In this document: positions 1 through 5,409 of the stretch, one piece after another | Layout of the letters: every line of letters begins with the position of its first letter | How positions within the stretch are numbered: the first letter of the stretch is position 1 | From: Methanoregula sp. | GTDB taxonomy: Archaea > Halobacteriota > Methanomicrobia > Methanomicrobiales > Methanospirillaceae | Assembly: GCA_003157895.1 (NCBI GenBank) | Contig: PMKW01000137.1 | Span: 3,424 to 8,909 of the forward strand | Reading direction: 5' to 3' | DNA: 5,486 bases | Notes under the pieces: generated by a model | Database searches by the model: none | What the model was told of the DNA's origin: nothing | Seen by the model: only the letters and a program-made list of their open reading frames with translations | Translations under genes and position numbers: made by a program

Positions 1-249
1 CGGTTTGCGAACAGCGGGAGGGACAGCGAGGGGTATCTCACGATGTGTGTTATCGATTTCAGGAAAGGGAGCCGCCTCCTGTTTGTCAATGCTACCGATC
101 GGGATTTCCTCATACCCCGCAGCGGTATCTGGGATGTTGCCGGGGAGGAAACGTACGAACAGCTGGATTTTTCCGCAGACTCGAACCCCAGGTACGATGA
201 TATAATCCCGACGAAAGTTCGAATTATTTCCACAAAAGAACACCCCTGA
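1..249 (+). CDS. C-terminal 82 residues of an unidentified protein (5' end outside window)
   Basis: The reading frame is open from the first base and stops at TGA 247-249, so this is the 3' end of a gene that begins upstream. An internal ATG at 43 could start a 68-residue product, but the frame continues open through the window edge with the same codon character (many third-position G/C), so a longer protein is more likely. The visible part is soluble, with no membrane segment, and is rich in charged residues and short hydrophobic stretches that suggest beta strands (for example RLLFVNATDRDFLIP and TKVRIIS near the end). I recognise no family and assign no function. It lies 25 bp upstream of the methyltransferase on the same strand, so the two may be cotranscribed. 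Confidence concerns the frame being coding, not its function. Confidence 0.6.
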   Translation, partial: RFANSGRDSEGYLTMCVIDFRKGSRLLFVNATDRDFLIPRSGIWDVAGEETYEQLDFSADSNPRYDDIIPTKVRIISTKEHP

Positions 250-274
250 TTCCCGCCGGGAACGGACCATTTTT

Positions 275-1018
275 ATGGATAATGCCGTGCAGACCCATTA
301 TGATGCGCTTCTTGGAGGGTGTTATACCTGGATAAGCGGGGGACTGGACGATCAGGTCCGGAAAAACAAAGAATTTTTCTCCATCCATGACCTCACGCCC
401 CGTGACAACCGCATTGCCATCGATCTCGGGGCAGGCTGTGGGTTCCAGTCCGTCCCGCTTGCATATCTCGGGTATTCCGTGACTGCGGTGGACTTCTGCC
501 AGCCGCTGCTGGAAGAGCTTCACACCCATACAGGAGCACTGCCTGTCGAAACAATCCTGGGAGATATCCGGAATTATTCCCTATGGGCAGGCCGGAACCC
601 GGTACTTATTACCTGCATGGGCGACACGCTCACCCACCTGCATAACCAGACGGAAACAGAGGACTTATTCCGGCAGTGTTTTTCGGAACTGGTCCCGGGT
701 GGCAGGCTGGTCCTCACGCTCAGGGATTATTCTCAGGAACCTGACGGTTCGGTATTCGTGATCCCGGTGCTGCGCGACAAAGACCGGATTTTTCTGTGCG
801 GACTCAAATATCATACGGATACGCTCACTGTGCAGGACATTCTCTACTCCTGCGGGCGGGGGAAATGGGAGAGAACTGCCGGGGTGTATGAGAAGATCCG
901 TCTCGCTCCCCCAACACTTATCCGGATGCTGGCCGGCAGCGGGTTCAGGATTGATTATTCCGCAGTAAATAACGGGATGATAACAATAATTGCGCGGAAG
1001 GCACCTGATTACCGATGA
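275..1018 (+). CDS. Class I SAM-dependent methyltransferase, substrate unknown
   Basis: A 247-aa cytosolic protein predicted to transfer a methyl group from S-adenosylmethionine to an unidentified acceptor. The Rossmann-fold signature is clear: motif I IDLGAGCGF at residues 49-57, the acidic residue ending strand 2 at D73 (VTAVDF), D97 in GDIR, ITCMGDTLTHL at about 112-122 as the motif IV region, and LVPGGRLVLTLRDY at about 139-152 as the post-motif strand and helix. The C-terminal 90 residues form a variable substrate-side region with GSGFRID, typical of the last strands of the fold. Length fits small-molecule methyltransferases of the Methyltransf_11/25 type. The N-terminal segment with Tyr9 and Trp19 could form a lid. 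ATG 275 gives a full N-terminus; no strong Shine-Dalgarno precedes it. An AT-rich TATAAT at about 201-206 inside the upstream gene could be a promoter, or the gene may be read through from upstream. The substrate cannot be inferred from neighbours. Confidence 0.88.
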   Translation: MDNAVQTHYDALLGGCYTWISGGLDDQVRKNKEFFSIHDLTPRDNRIAIDLGAGCGFQSVPLAYLGYSVTAVDFCQPLLEELHTHTGALPVETILGDIRNYSLWAGRNPVLITCMGDTLTHLHNQTETEDLFRQCFSELVPGGRLVLTLRDYSQEPDGSVFVIPVLRDKDRIFLCGLKYHTDTLTVQDILYSCGRGKWERTAGVYEKIRLAPPTLIRMLAGSGFRIDYSAVNNGMITIIARKAPDYR

Positions 1019-1055
1019 TTGCTGCCCCACGGGGTCCTGCCGTTATCCCAGTATT

Positions 1056-1063
1056 CTTATATT
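1056..1063 (+). promoter_or_regulatory. Putative archaeal TATA box for the ABC exporter operon
   Basis: CTTATATT lies in a 67-bp gap that is AT-rich compared with the flanking genes. Its centre is about 26 bp upstream of ATG 1086, the usual TATA-to-transcription-start distance in archaea, so transcription would begin at or next to the start codon. No Shine-Dalgarno sequence precedes that ATG, which agrees with a leaderless mRNA. Purine-rich BRE bases are not obvious upstream. Confidence 0.5.
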
Positions 1064-1085
1064 CTGGTTCTGGAATATTCACAGT

Positions 1086-2087
1086 ATGGAACATGCGGAC
1101 CCGGAACCGGCGATAATCATTGTCGAGAACCTCGAACATTGCTACGGTAAGTTCAGGGCCGTTGACAACATCAGCTTCTCGGTAAAGAAGGGCGAGATCT
1201 TCAGCTTCCTCGGGCCGAACGGGGCCGGTAAGAGCACAGCAATCAACGTCCTGATCACCCTGCTCTCCCTGCAGAAAGGCAGGGCAACAGTTGCGGGATA
1301 TGATGTGACAAAAGACCCCCAGAAGGTCCGGGAATCGATCGGCATCGTCTTCCAGGACATCACGCTCGACCGGGACATGACCGTCCGGGAGATCCTCGAG
1401 TTCCACGGCCGGCTCTACAATATGCCGGATGATACGCGAAGGGCCCGGATAGACGAGCTGTTAAAACTTGTCCAGCTCGAGGCGAAAAAGGATGAACTGA
1501 CCAAGCGCCTGAGCGGCGGCATGAAACGGCGGCTTGAGATAGCCCGCGGGCTGATGACCCGGCCGACGGTTCTCTTCCTCGATGAACCTACCATCGGGCT
1601 CGACCCGCAGACACGGATGCGGATGTGGGAGTATATCAAGGGGGTCAATAACGAGGGGACCACCATCTTCCTCACCACGCACTACATGGACGAGGCAGAC
1701 CAGCTCTCCGACCGCATCAGTATCATTGACCATGGGAAGATCGTTATTTCCGGTACCTCATGGGAGCTCAAGAACACCCTCGGCCAGGATATCATTTACC
1801 TTGAGACCAATGACAATGAAGCGGCCATCGGCCTGTTAAAAGGCCAGCCTTCCATCCGGGATATCAAAATAAAATCCCGGGGATTTATCCTGATGGTCAC
1901 CCAAGACGGTACCAAGGTTCTCCCCACCATCATCGACACGCTCAGGAATAAGGGGATCGAGATTTCGATCATCAATTTAAAAAAACCCTCCATGGATGAT
2001 GTCTTTGTCTTTTATACAGGAAAAGAACTTCGCGACGATGGGGCAGCTCCTGCCCGGGCACGACACCTGCAGGTAAGGGGGCGATGA
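1086..2087 (+). CDS. ABC transporter ATP-binding protein, DrrA-like (ABC-2 exporter)
   Basis: A 333-aa cytosolic ATPase that would power the membrane permease encoded directly downstream. All nucleotide-binding motifs are intact: Walker A GPNGAGKST at residues 43-51, Q-loop Q90 (VFQD), ABC signature LSGGM at 142-146, Walker B VLFLDEP at 162-168 with catalytic E167, D-loop GLDP at 171-174 and switch histidine H199 (TTHYMDEA). After about residue 240 comes a C-terminal regulatory region like the DUF4162 domain of daunorubicin/multidrug exporter ATPases (DrrA, NodI, CcmA relatives). The frame is open upstream to an ATG at 990, but that start would overlap the methyltransferase and add a Cys/Trp-rich tail without homology character. 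ATG 1086 is preferred because conserved sequence begins there and a TATA box sits 26 bp before it. The exported substrate is unknown; drug, lipid or glycan export are all possible for this family. Confidence 0.93.
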   Translation: MEHADPEPAIIIVENLEHCYGKFRAVDNISFSVKKGEIFSFLGPNGAGKSTAINVLITLLSLQKGRATVAGYDVTKDPQKVRESIGIVFQDITLDRDMTVREILEFHGRLYNMPDDTRRARIDELLKLVQLEAKKDELTKRLSGGMKRRLEIARGLMTRPTVLFLDEPTIGLDPQTRMRMWEYIKGVNNEGTTIFLTTHYMDEADQLSDRISIIDHGKIVISGTSWELKNTLGQDIIYLETNDNEAAIGLLKGQPSIRDIKIKSRGFILMVTQDGTKVLPTIIDTLRNKGIEISIINLKKPSMDDVFVFYTGKELRDDGAAPARARHLQVRGR

Positions 2088-2088
2088 G

Positions 2089-2925
2089 ATGTCCTACGGG
2101 TTCATGACCATCTACTGGCGTGACATGATCCGCTTTGTCCGCTTCAAGACGCTCCTCGTCTCTTCGCTGCTCCAGCCCGCGCTCTGGCTCGCCTTTTTCG
2201 GCATCGCCATGTCGAGCAACTTTGATAAGCTGACCGCGGGCATGCCGGTACCTGCCGGTGCCCATGTTGTCGGGTACCTCACCTTCATGGGAGCCGGGAT
2301 CATCGCGATGACGACCCTGTTCACCAGCCTCTTTGGCGGGATTGTGATCCTGTTTGACAAGAACTGGGGGCTCATGCGGGAGATCCTTGCAAGCCCCATG
2401 GACCGGAACCACATCATCTTCGGGATCGGCCTTTCCGGCGTCACCAAATCCTTCATCCAGGCGATCATCATCATGGCATTCGGCATCCTGATCGGGACGG
2501 CATTCTTTGCCGGGTTTACCCCGCTCCAGACCATCACCGGGGTTGCCGGGATCCTTGCTTTTGTTGCCATGTTCGCGCTGGGCTTCCTGTTCCTCTCCGC
2601 CGCGATCGCGATCTCCATGGAGAGTCCCGAGGGGCTGCAGGGGGTCATCACGCTCCTGACCATGCCGATCTTCTTTGCCAGTAACGCCCTCTATCCCGTA
2701 GATACGTTCCCGGACATCCTGAAGATCATCTCAATCTATAACCCGATGACGCTCCTGATCACCGGTATCCGGTATTTCGCGATTGGCCCGGACTTTATCG
2801 CGCTCGGGAAGCATTACGTATACACGCCGATGGATATCGCAGGGGCATTTGGCGGGCTTTCGATCTTCACCCTGATCATGTTCGCGTTTGCGTACTGGCG
2901 GTTTAAAAAAGCGGTCGTGACATAA
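2089..2925 (+). CDS. ABC-2 type transporter permease, DrrB-like
   Basis: A 278-aa integral membrane protein forming the transmembrane half of the exporter with the preceding ATPase; two copies of each subunit are expected per transporter. Six hydrophobic segments are visible at about residues 22-41, 62-89, 110-138, 146-176, 184-203 and 252-271. The cytoplasmic loop EILASPMDR (98-106) matches the coupling region of ABC-2 permeases, and the family hallmark after helix 5, NALYPVDTFPDILKIISIYNP (split as NALYPVDTFP at 199-208, then NP at 218-219), is present. The start ATG 2089 follows the ATPase stop codon TGA 2085-2087 by one base, indicating translational coupling; AGGTAAGGGG at 2071-2080 provides a Shine-Dalgarno-like purine stretch. 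The gene is followed by T-rich sequence, so the operon appears to be just these two genes. Confidence 0.93.
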   Translation: MSYGFMTIYWRDMIRFVRFKTLLVSSLLQPALWLAFFGIAMSSNFDKLTAGMPVPAGAHVVGYLTFMGAGIIAMTTLFTSLFGGIVILFDKNWGLMREILASPMDRNHIIFGIGLSGVTKSFIQAIIIMAFGILIGTAFFAGFTPLQTITGVAGILAFVAMFALGFLFLSAAIAISMESPEGLQGVITLLTMPIFFASNALYPVDTFPDILKIISIYNPMTLLITGIRYFAIGPDFIALGKHYVYTPMDIAGAFGGLSIFTLIMFAFAYWRFKKAVVT

Positions 2926-2930
2926 GGGAA

Positions 2931-2959
2931 TTTTCATTTTAATAAAAAATATTTTTTAT
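2931..2959 (+). terminator. T-rich terminator and AT palindrome after the exporter operon
   Basis: Right after the permease stop codon come TTTTCATTTT (2931-2940) and an 18-bp perfect palindrome ATAAAAAATATTTTTTAT (2942-2959) containing six consecutive T's on each strand. Oligo-T runs at 3' ends are the known archaeal termination signal. The same AT-rich island could also be a TATA element for an RNA transcribed to the right; the sequence cannot separate these roles. Confidence 0.55.
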
Positions 2960-2974
2960 GGGTGCATCCCCCCT

Positions 2975-3082
2975 TCGGAGTCACTCGGCTGAGTTGAAGA
3001 TGGGGATTTTCTCCAGTCAGTCCTCGCTATCGCGACAACTACTTACTGTCGGGGCGTTGCCGGGTAAATTACCGGTTTTTTT
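2975..3082 (+). ncRNA. Candidate small structured RNA (speculative)
   Basis: This stretch sits between an AT-rich TATA-like island (2942-2959) and a GC hairpin followed by seven T's (3060-3082), the layout of a short independent transcript. Within it I see several potential stems: a bulged stem TCACTC/GAGTTGA at 2981-2997 with loop GGCT, GGGGA/TCTCC at 3002-3014 (one G-T pair), and CGACA/TGTCG at 3033-3051 with a 9-base loop. It does not match tRNA, SRP RNA, RNase P RNA or a box C/D guide that I can recognise. The start is estimated only from TATA spacing. Short stems also occur by chance, so confidence is low. Confidence 0.22.
3060..3082 (+). terminator. Possible intrinsic-type terminator: short GC hairpin plus T7
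   Basis: CCGG (3060-3063) can pair with CCGG (3072-3075) across the loop GTAAATTA, followed directly by seven T's at 3076-3082. The stem is only 4 bp, but the T-tract alone is a plausible archaeal termination signal. No protein gene ends just upstream, so if it is active it terminates either a small RNA or read-through from the exporter operon. Confidence 0.4.
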
Positions 3083-3261
3083 AATCTGGTTGTTAATCCG
3101 CCGCGAGGGACAGGGCCTCGTATCATCGATGTCCGATTGGAGAAGAATCCTTCAGAATTCCCGGACTGCGCCCCGTCATGGGCGGTGGCGCTCGTCACTA
3201 TGACGGTGAGCAGCGTGCCGATCGCTGGCTTGCGAATCATTCATACAACAGTAAGAGAATT
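3083..3261 (+). other. Non-coding stretch with several short inverted repeats
   Basis: About 180 bp with no convincing protein gene. Visible inverted repeats are CGAGG/CCTCG (3104-3108 with 3116-3120), CGCCC/GGGCG (3169-3173 with 3180-3184, loop CGTCAT), the competing CCGTCAT/ATGACGG (3173-3179 with 3200-3206), and CAGCG/CGCTG (3211-3215 with 3223-3227). Open frames crossing it lack family features and overlap the hairpins. It could be an untranslated regulatory region or decayed sequence; I cannot choose. Confidence 0.35.
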
Positions 3262-3269
3262 TCTATACT
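3262..3269 (+). promoter_or_regulatory. Putative TATA box for the glycosyltransferase gene
   Basis: TCTATACT lies in an AT-rich patch about 22 bp (centre) before ATG 3288. The spacing is slightly short but close to the archaeal TATA-to-start distance, so the mRNA would have little or no leader. A weak Shine-Dalgarno-like GAGGG at 3275-3279 is also present, so a leadered transcript from further upstream remains possible. Confidence 0.35.
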
Positions 3270-3287
3270 ATGATGAGGGCCGGCTGA

Positions 3288-4376
3288 ATGGGATCCGTGC
3301 TGCTTACGCCCCTGAACTGGGGTCTCGGCCATGCCATGCGGGATATCCCGGTGATCAAAGCCCTCATGGATCACGATCATGACGTGACCATCGCTGCCTG
3401 CGGTAATACCCTTATTGCACTGCAGCGGGAATTTCCCTCCTGCCGGTTCATTGAGTTTGAAGATTATCCGTCGCCTTACAGTTCAGGCCGCTTTTTCCTG
3501 CCGAAACTGTCTGTGTATTTTCCCGTGCTGCTTCATGCCATTGCGCGTGAACGTCGGGAGATCGAACGGATCCTTTCCCGCGACCATTACGACCTTATCA
3601 TCAGCGACAACCGTCTCGGTGTCTATTCGCCGCACGTCCCCTCCTTTTTCTTCACCCACCAGCTCCATTTCCATCTGCCCGTCTCCCTCTGGCCGGTGGA
3701 ACTCTTTGCATCGGTACTGAACCGGTTCCACCACAATAAATTCGACCGGGTCATCGTTCCCGACAACCCGCCCGGGCCCCTCTCGCTTGCGGGAAAACTC
3801 TCGCGGCCGGACTCGGATATCGCCCGGTCCCGGGCATATTTTGCCGGCATCCTGACCAGCATCCCGCGACAGGATATCCCCCGCGATCTCGATTACCTTG
3901 TCATGGTCTCCGGGCCGGAGCCCCAGCGGACCCGGCTCGAGGAGATCCTGCTGCCGATGACACAGGAGCTTGACGGGAGCCGGGTTGTCCTCCTTGGGAG
4001 CCCGCAGAGGAAATGCAAGGTGACCGGGTCCGGGGACTGCTCGATCCGGACCTATGTTACCAATGAAGAGAAAGCGGCGCTGATGAACCGGGCGAAGTTT
4101 GTGATCTGCCGTTCGGGCTATACAACGATGATGGAACTTGCCGAGCTGAGGAAAAAGGCCGGCCTGTTCATACCCACGCCCGGGCAGACCGAGCAGGAAT
4201 ATCTCTCATGGTACTATGAACAGAAAGGATGGTTCCTCTCAAAGAGCCAGTATGGCCTTGACCTGTCCGGCGATATCAGCACCGCACGGAAGTATGCGGG
4301 GTTCCCGGCGATGCCGGCAACGGATGCGAACGTCCGCCACCTCTACGAGAACCTGCTCGCCGGATACCTCGAATAA
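3288..4376 (+). CDS. MurG-like GT-B glycosyltransferase (family 28 type)
   Basis: A 362-aa protein predicted to transfer a sugar from a nucleotide-sugar donor to an unidentified, probably membrane-associated acceptor. The N-terminus LLTPLNWGLGHAMRD (5-19) is the glycine-rich acceptor-side loop of GT-B enzymes related to MurG, with His15 in the conserved GLGH. DLIISDNRLG at 102-111 and FFTHQLHF at about 121-128 continue the N-terminal Rossmann domain. The C-terminal domain begins near residue 203 (YLVMVSGPEP), and ICRSGYTTMMEL (273-284) followed by FIPTPGQTEQEY (294-305) corresponds to the donor-binding region of the Glyco_tran_28_C domain. No signal peptide or clear membrane helix is seen; MurG relatives bind the inner membrane face. 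ATG 3288 keeps the conserved motif at the expected N-terminal position. Archaea lack murein, so the substrate is more likely a glycolipid or surface glycan; this is inference. Confidence 0.85.
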   Translation: MGSVLLTPLNWGLGHAMRDIPVIKALMDHDHDVTIAACGNTLIALQREFPSCRFIEFEDYPSPYSSGRFFLPKLSVYFPVLLHAIARERREIERILSRDHYDLIISDNRLGVYSPHVPSFFFTHQLHFHLPVSLWPVELFASVLNRFHHNKFDRVIVPDNPPGPLSLAGKLSRPDSDIARSRAYFAGILTSIPRQDIPRDLDYLVMVSGPEPQRTRLEEILLPMTQELDGSRVVLLGSPQRKCKVTGSGDCSIRTYVTNEEKAALMNRAKFVICRSGYTTMMELAELRKKAGLFIPTPGQTEQEYLSWYYEQKGWFLSKSQYGLDLSGDISTARKYAGFPAMPATDANVRHLYENLLAGYLE

Positions 4377-4397
4377 GCTGCCGGATACGGGCAGCTT
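4375..4397 (+). terminator. 8-bp hairpin overlapping the glycosyltransferase stop codon
   Basis: AAGCTGCC (4375-4382) pairs perfectly with GGCAGCTT (4390-4397) around a 7-base loop. The stem begins inside the stop codon TAA (4374-4376). No T-tract follows, so this is not a classic intrinsic terminator; it may protect the mRNA 3' end or slow transcription. It lies just before the next gene's promoter. Confidence 0.4.
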
Positions 4398-4413
4398 CGC
4401 CGTCATGATGCAT

Positions 4414-4421
4414 TCATATAA
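4414..4421 (+). promoter_or_regulatory. Putative TATA box for the small membrane protein gene
   Basis: TCATATAA lies in a local AT-rich patch, centred about 25 bp before ATG 4443, which places the expected transcription start at the start codon. An AAGGT at 4433-4437, five bases before the ATG, could alternatively act as a ribosome binding site in a longer transcript. Confidence 0.45.
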
Positions 4422-4442
4422 CGCTACAGCATAAGGTCTTTC

Positions 4443-4661
4443 ATGGACGATCTGATCCTTGCCGGGGCACTCGCAATCATCGCGCTCTATACAACGGCAG
4501 TCCTTGCAGTCGCAGGGGTCATCATCACGCTCATGGAGCTGAATAACGCTGTTGCCGCATACGACTCTGTCCGTGTCGCGGCGATCCTCGGCATTGTCCT
4601 TCTCTTCCTTGCCGCATACGCAGGGTGCGGCCTCTGGCTGCAGAAGAGCGGACGCATCTGA
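4443..4661 (+). CDS. Small membrane protein with two predicted helices, function unknown
   Basis: A 72-aa protein made almost entirely of two hydrophobic segments, at about residues 4-31 and 44-66, joined by a short polar loop (ELNNAVAAYDSVR). The N-terminus is acidic (MDD) and the C-terminus basic (QKSGRI), which by the positive-inside rule suggests a cytoplasmic C-terminus; with two helices the N-terminus would be on the same side. One cysteine (C62) lies within helix 2. I do not recognise the family and assign no function. Support for coding comes from the clean hydrophobicity pattern, GC-rich third codon positions, and a TATA box or AAGGT ribosome-binding site at suitable distances. It lies between the glycosyltransferase and the DedA gene, 66 bp and 73 bp away, so a link to envelope function is possible but unproven. 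Confidence 0.65.
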   Translation: MDDLILAGALAIIALYTTAVLAVAGVIITLMELNNAVAAYDSVRVAAILGIVLLFLAAYAGCGLWLQKSGRI

Positions 4662-4665
4662 AAGG

Positions 4666-4690
4666 CTGCGGGAGTCCCGTGCTGCCGCAG
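4666..4690 (+). other. Inverted repeat between the small membrane protein and DedA genes
   Basis: CTGCGG (4666-4671) is the reverse complement of CCGCAG (4685-4690), giving a 6-bp stem with a 13-base loop just after the stop codon of the small gene. A smaller alternative stem, CGGG/CCCG (4669-4672 with 4676-4679), competes with it. No T-tract follows. It could be a weak 3'-end structure or chance in GC-rich DNA. Confidence 0.3.
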
Positions 4691-4701
4691 GGCAGGGATT
4701 C

Positions 4702-4709
4702 ATTTATGC
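4702..4709 (+). promoter_or_regulatory. Putative TATA box for the DedA gene
   Basis: ATTTATGC lies in a short AT-rich patch, centred about 29 bp before ATG 4735, predicting a transcription start within a few bases of the start codon. The only purine-rich motif, GGAG at 4731-4734, abuts the ATG and is too close to serve as a normal ribosome binding site, which favours near-leaderless translation. Confidence 0.4.
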
Positions 4710-4734
4710 AGGGTAAAAGCCAACATAACCGGAG

Positions 4735-5409
4735 ATGGATCTGCTTTTTTTACTCATCGATATGGTACTGCATTTTGACAACTACCTGCCGGGTATTATT
4801 GCAACCTACGGGTTCTGGACCTACCTGATCCTGTTCGCGATCATCTTCTGCGAGACCGGCCTTGTGGTGACGCCCTACCTTCCCGGCGACTCCATGCTCT
4901 TCGTTGCCGGTGCACTGGCAGGGGCGGGTCTGCTGAATATCGGGAGCCTGATTATCTCCTTAATCATTGCCGCGGTGGTCGGCGATTCAGTGAACTACTG
5001 GATCGGGCATACCATCGGTATGAAGGCGCTTGACATGAAGTACAGTTTCGTGAGAAAAGAGCACCTGGATCAGACCCACGAGTATTTTAAGAAATACGGG
5101 GGGTTCACCATTGTCATCGCCCGCTTCATCCCGTTCATCCGGACTTTTGCCCCGTTCCTTGCCGGTGTGGGAAAGATGGGTTACCGCTGGTTCCTTACCT
5201 ATAATATTACCGGGGCGGTCATGTGGGTCAGCGCATTCTCCCTTATCGGCTATTTTTTCGGCGGCCTCCCCCTTGTCAAGGAGAATTTCAGCCTGCTCGT
5301 GTACGCAATTATCGGCATTTCGCTTCTGGCGGTTGTCTCTATTGTCCTGCAGGTCATCCGGTCTATAAAGGCCGGTGAGGGTAAAGAACCGGAGAATCCT
5401 CCGGAATAA
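4735..5409 (+). CDS. DedA/VTT-family membrane protein
   Basis: A 224-aa integral membrane protein of the DedA (VTT, SNARE-associated) superfamily. Bacterial members act in the cytoplasmic membrane in proton-dependent transport and in lipid flipping, affecting envelope integrity; the archaeal role is not established. The family motif CETGLVVTPYLPGDSMLF (39-56) holds E40 and D52, and RFIPFIRTFAPFLAG (130-144) holds R130 and R136. These correspond closely to the essential E39, D51, R130 and R136 of E. coli YqjA. Hydrophobic segments lie at about 28-62 (probably including a re-entrant loop), 69-95, 124-145 with flanks, 153-176 and 183-207; GDSVNYWIG (83-91) is another family motif. The charged C-terminus (KAGEGKEPENPPE) is probably cytoplasmic. 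ATG 4735 gives an N-terminus of the usual length. A lone gene: it has its own TATA-like element and terminator. Confidence 0.92.
   Translation: MDLLFLLIDMVLHFDNYLPGIIATYGFWTYLILFAIIFCETGLVVTPYLPGDSMLFVAGALAGAGLLNIGSLIISLIIAAVVGDSVNYWIGHTIGMKALDMKYSFVRKEHLDQTHEYFKKYGGFTIVIARFIPFIRTFAPFLAGVGKMGYRWFLTYNITGAVMWVSAFSLIGYFFGGLPLVKENFSLLVYAIIGISLLAVVSIVLQVIRSIKAGEGKEPENPPE

Noticed and set aside
990..1085. Upstream in-frame ATG at 990 as the start of the ABC ATPase
   Set aside because: It would overlap the methyltransferase by 29 bp, add 32 residues rich in Cys, Trp and Ser without family character, and ignore the TATA box at 1056-1063 that fits ATG 1086.
2112..2663. Long minus-strand open frame opposite the permease gene
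   Set aside because: It is a GC-rich shadow of the permease frame, rich in Met, Arg and Pro, with no domain features, while the plus-strand product is a clear six-helix permease.
2958..3203. An 81-residue open frame in the gap after the exporter operon
   Set aside because: It starts inside the AT palindrome, translates through the T7 tract and several hairpins, shows no domain or consistent codon bias, and has no ribosome-binding site.
3178..3273. A 31-codon frame beginning MGGGARHYDGEQ upstream of the glycosyltransferase
   Set aside because: It is short, has no promoter or ribosome-binding site at a suitable distance, and lies on the inverted repeats; nothing beyond an open frame supports it.
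3270..3287. Box C-like ATGATGA and box D-like CTGA just before the glycosyltransferase start, resembling a kink-turn or C/D guide RNA
   Set aside because: Only 7 bases (GGGCCGG) separate the boxes and they cannot form the required second stem; there is no room for a guide, and the flanks do not pair.
3137..3382. Alternative frame running into the glycosyltransferase gene
   Set aside because: It overlaps the strongly supported glycosyltransferase by about 95 bases in another frame and has no recognisable features.
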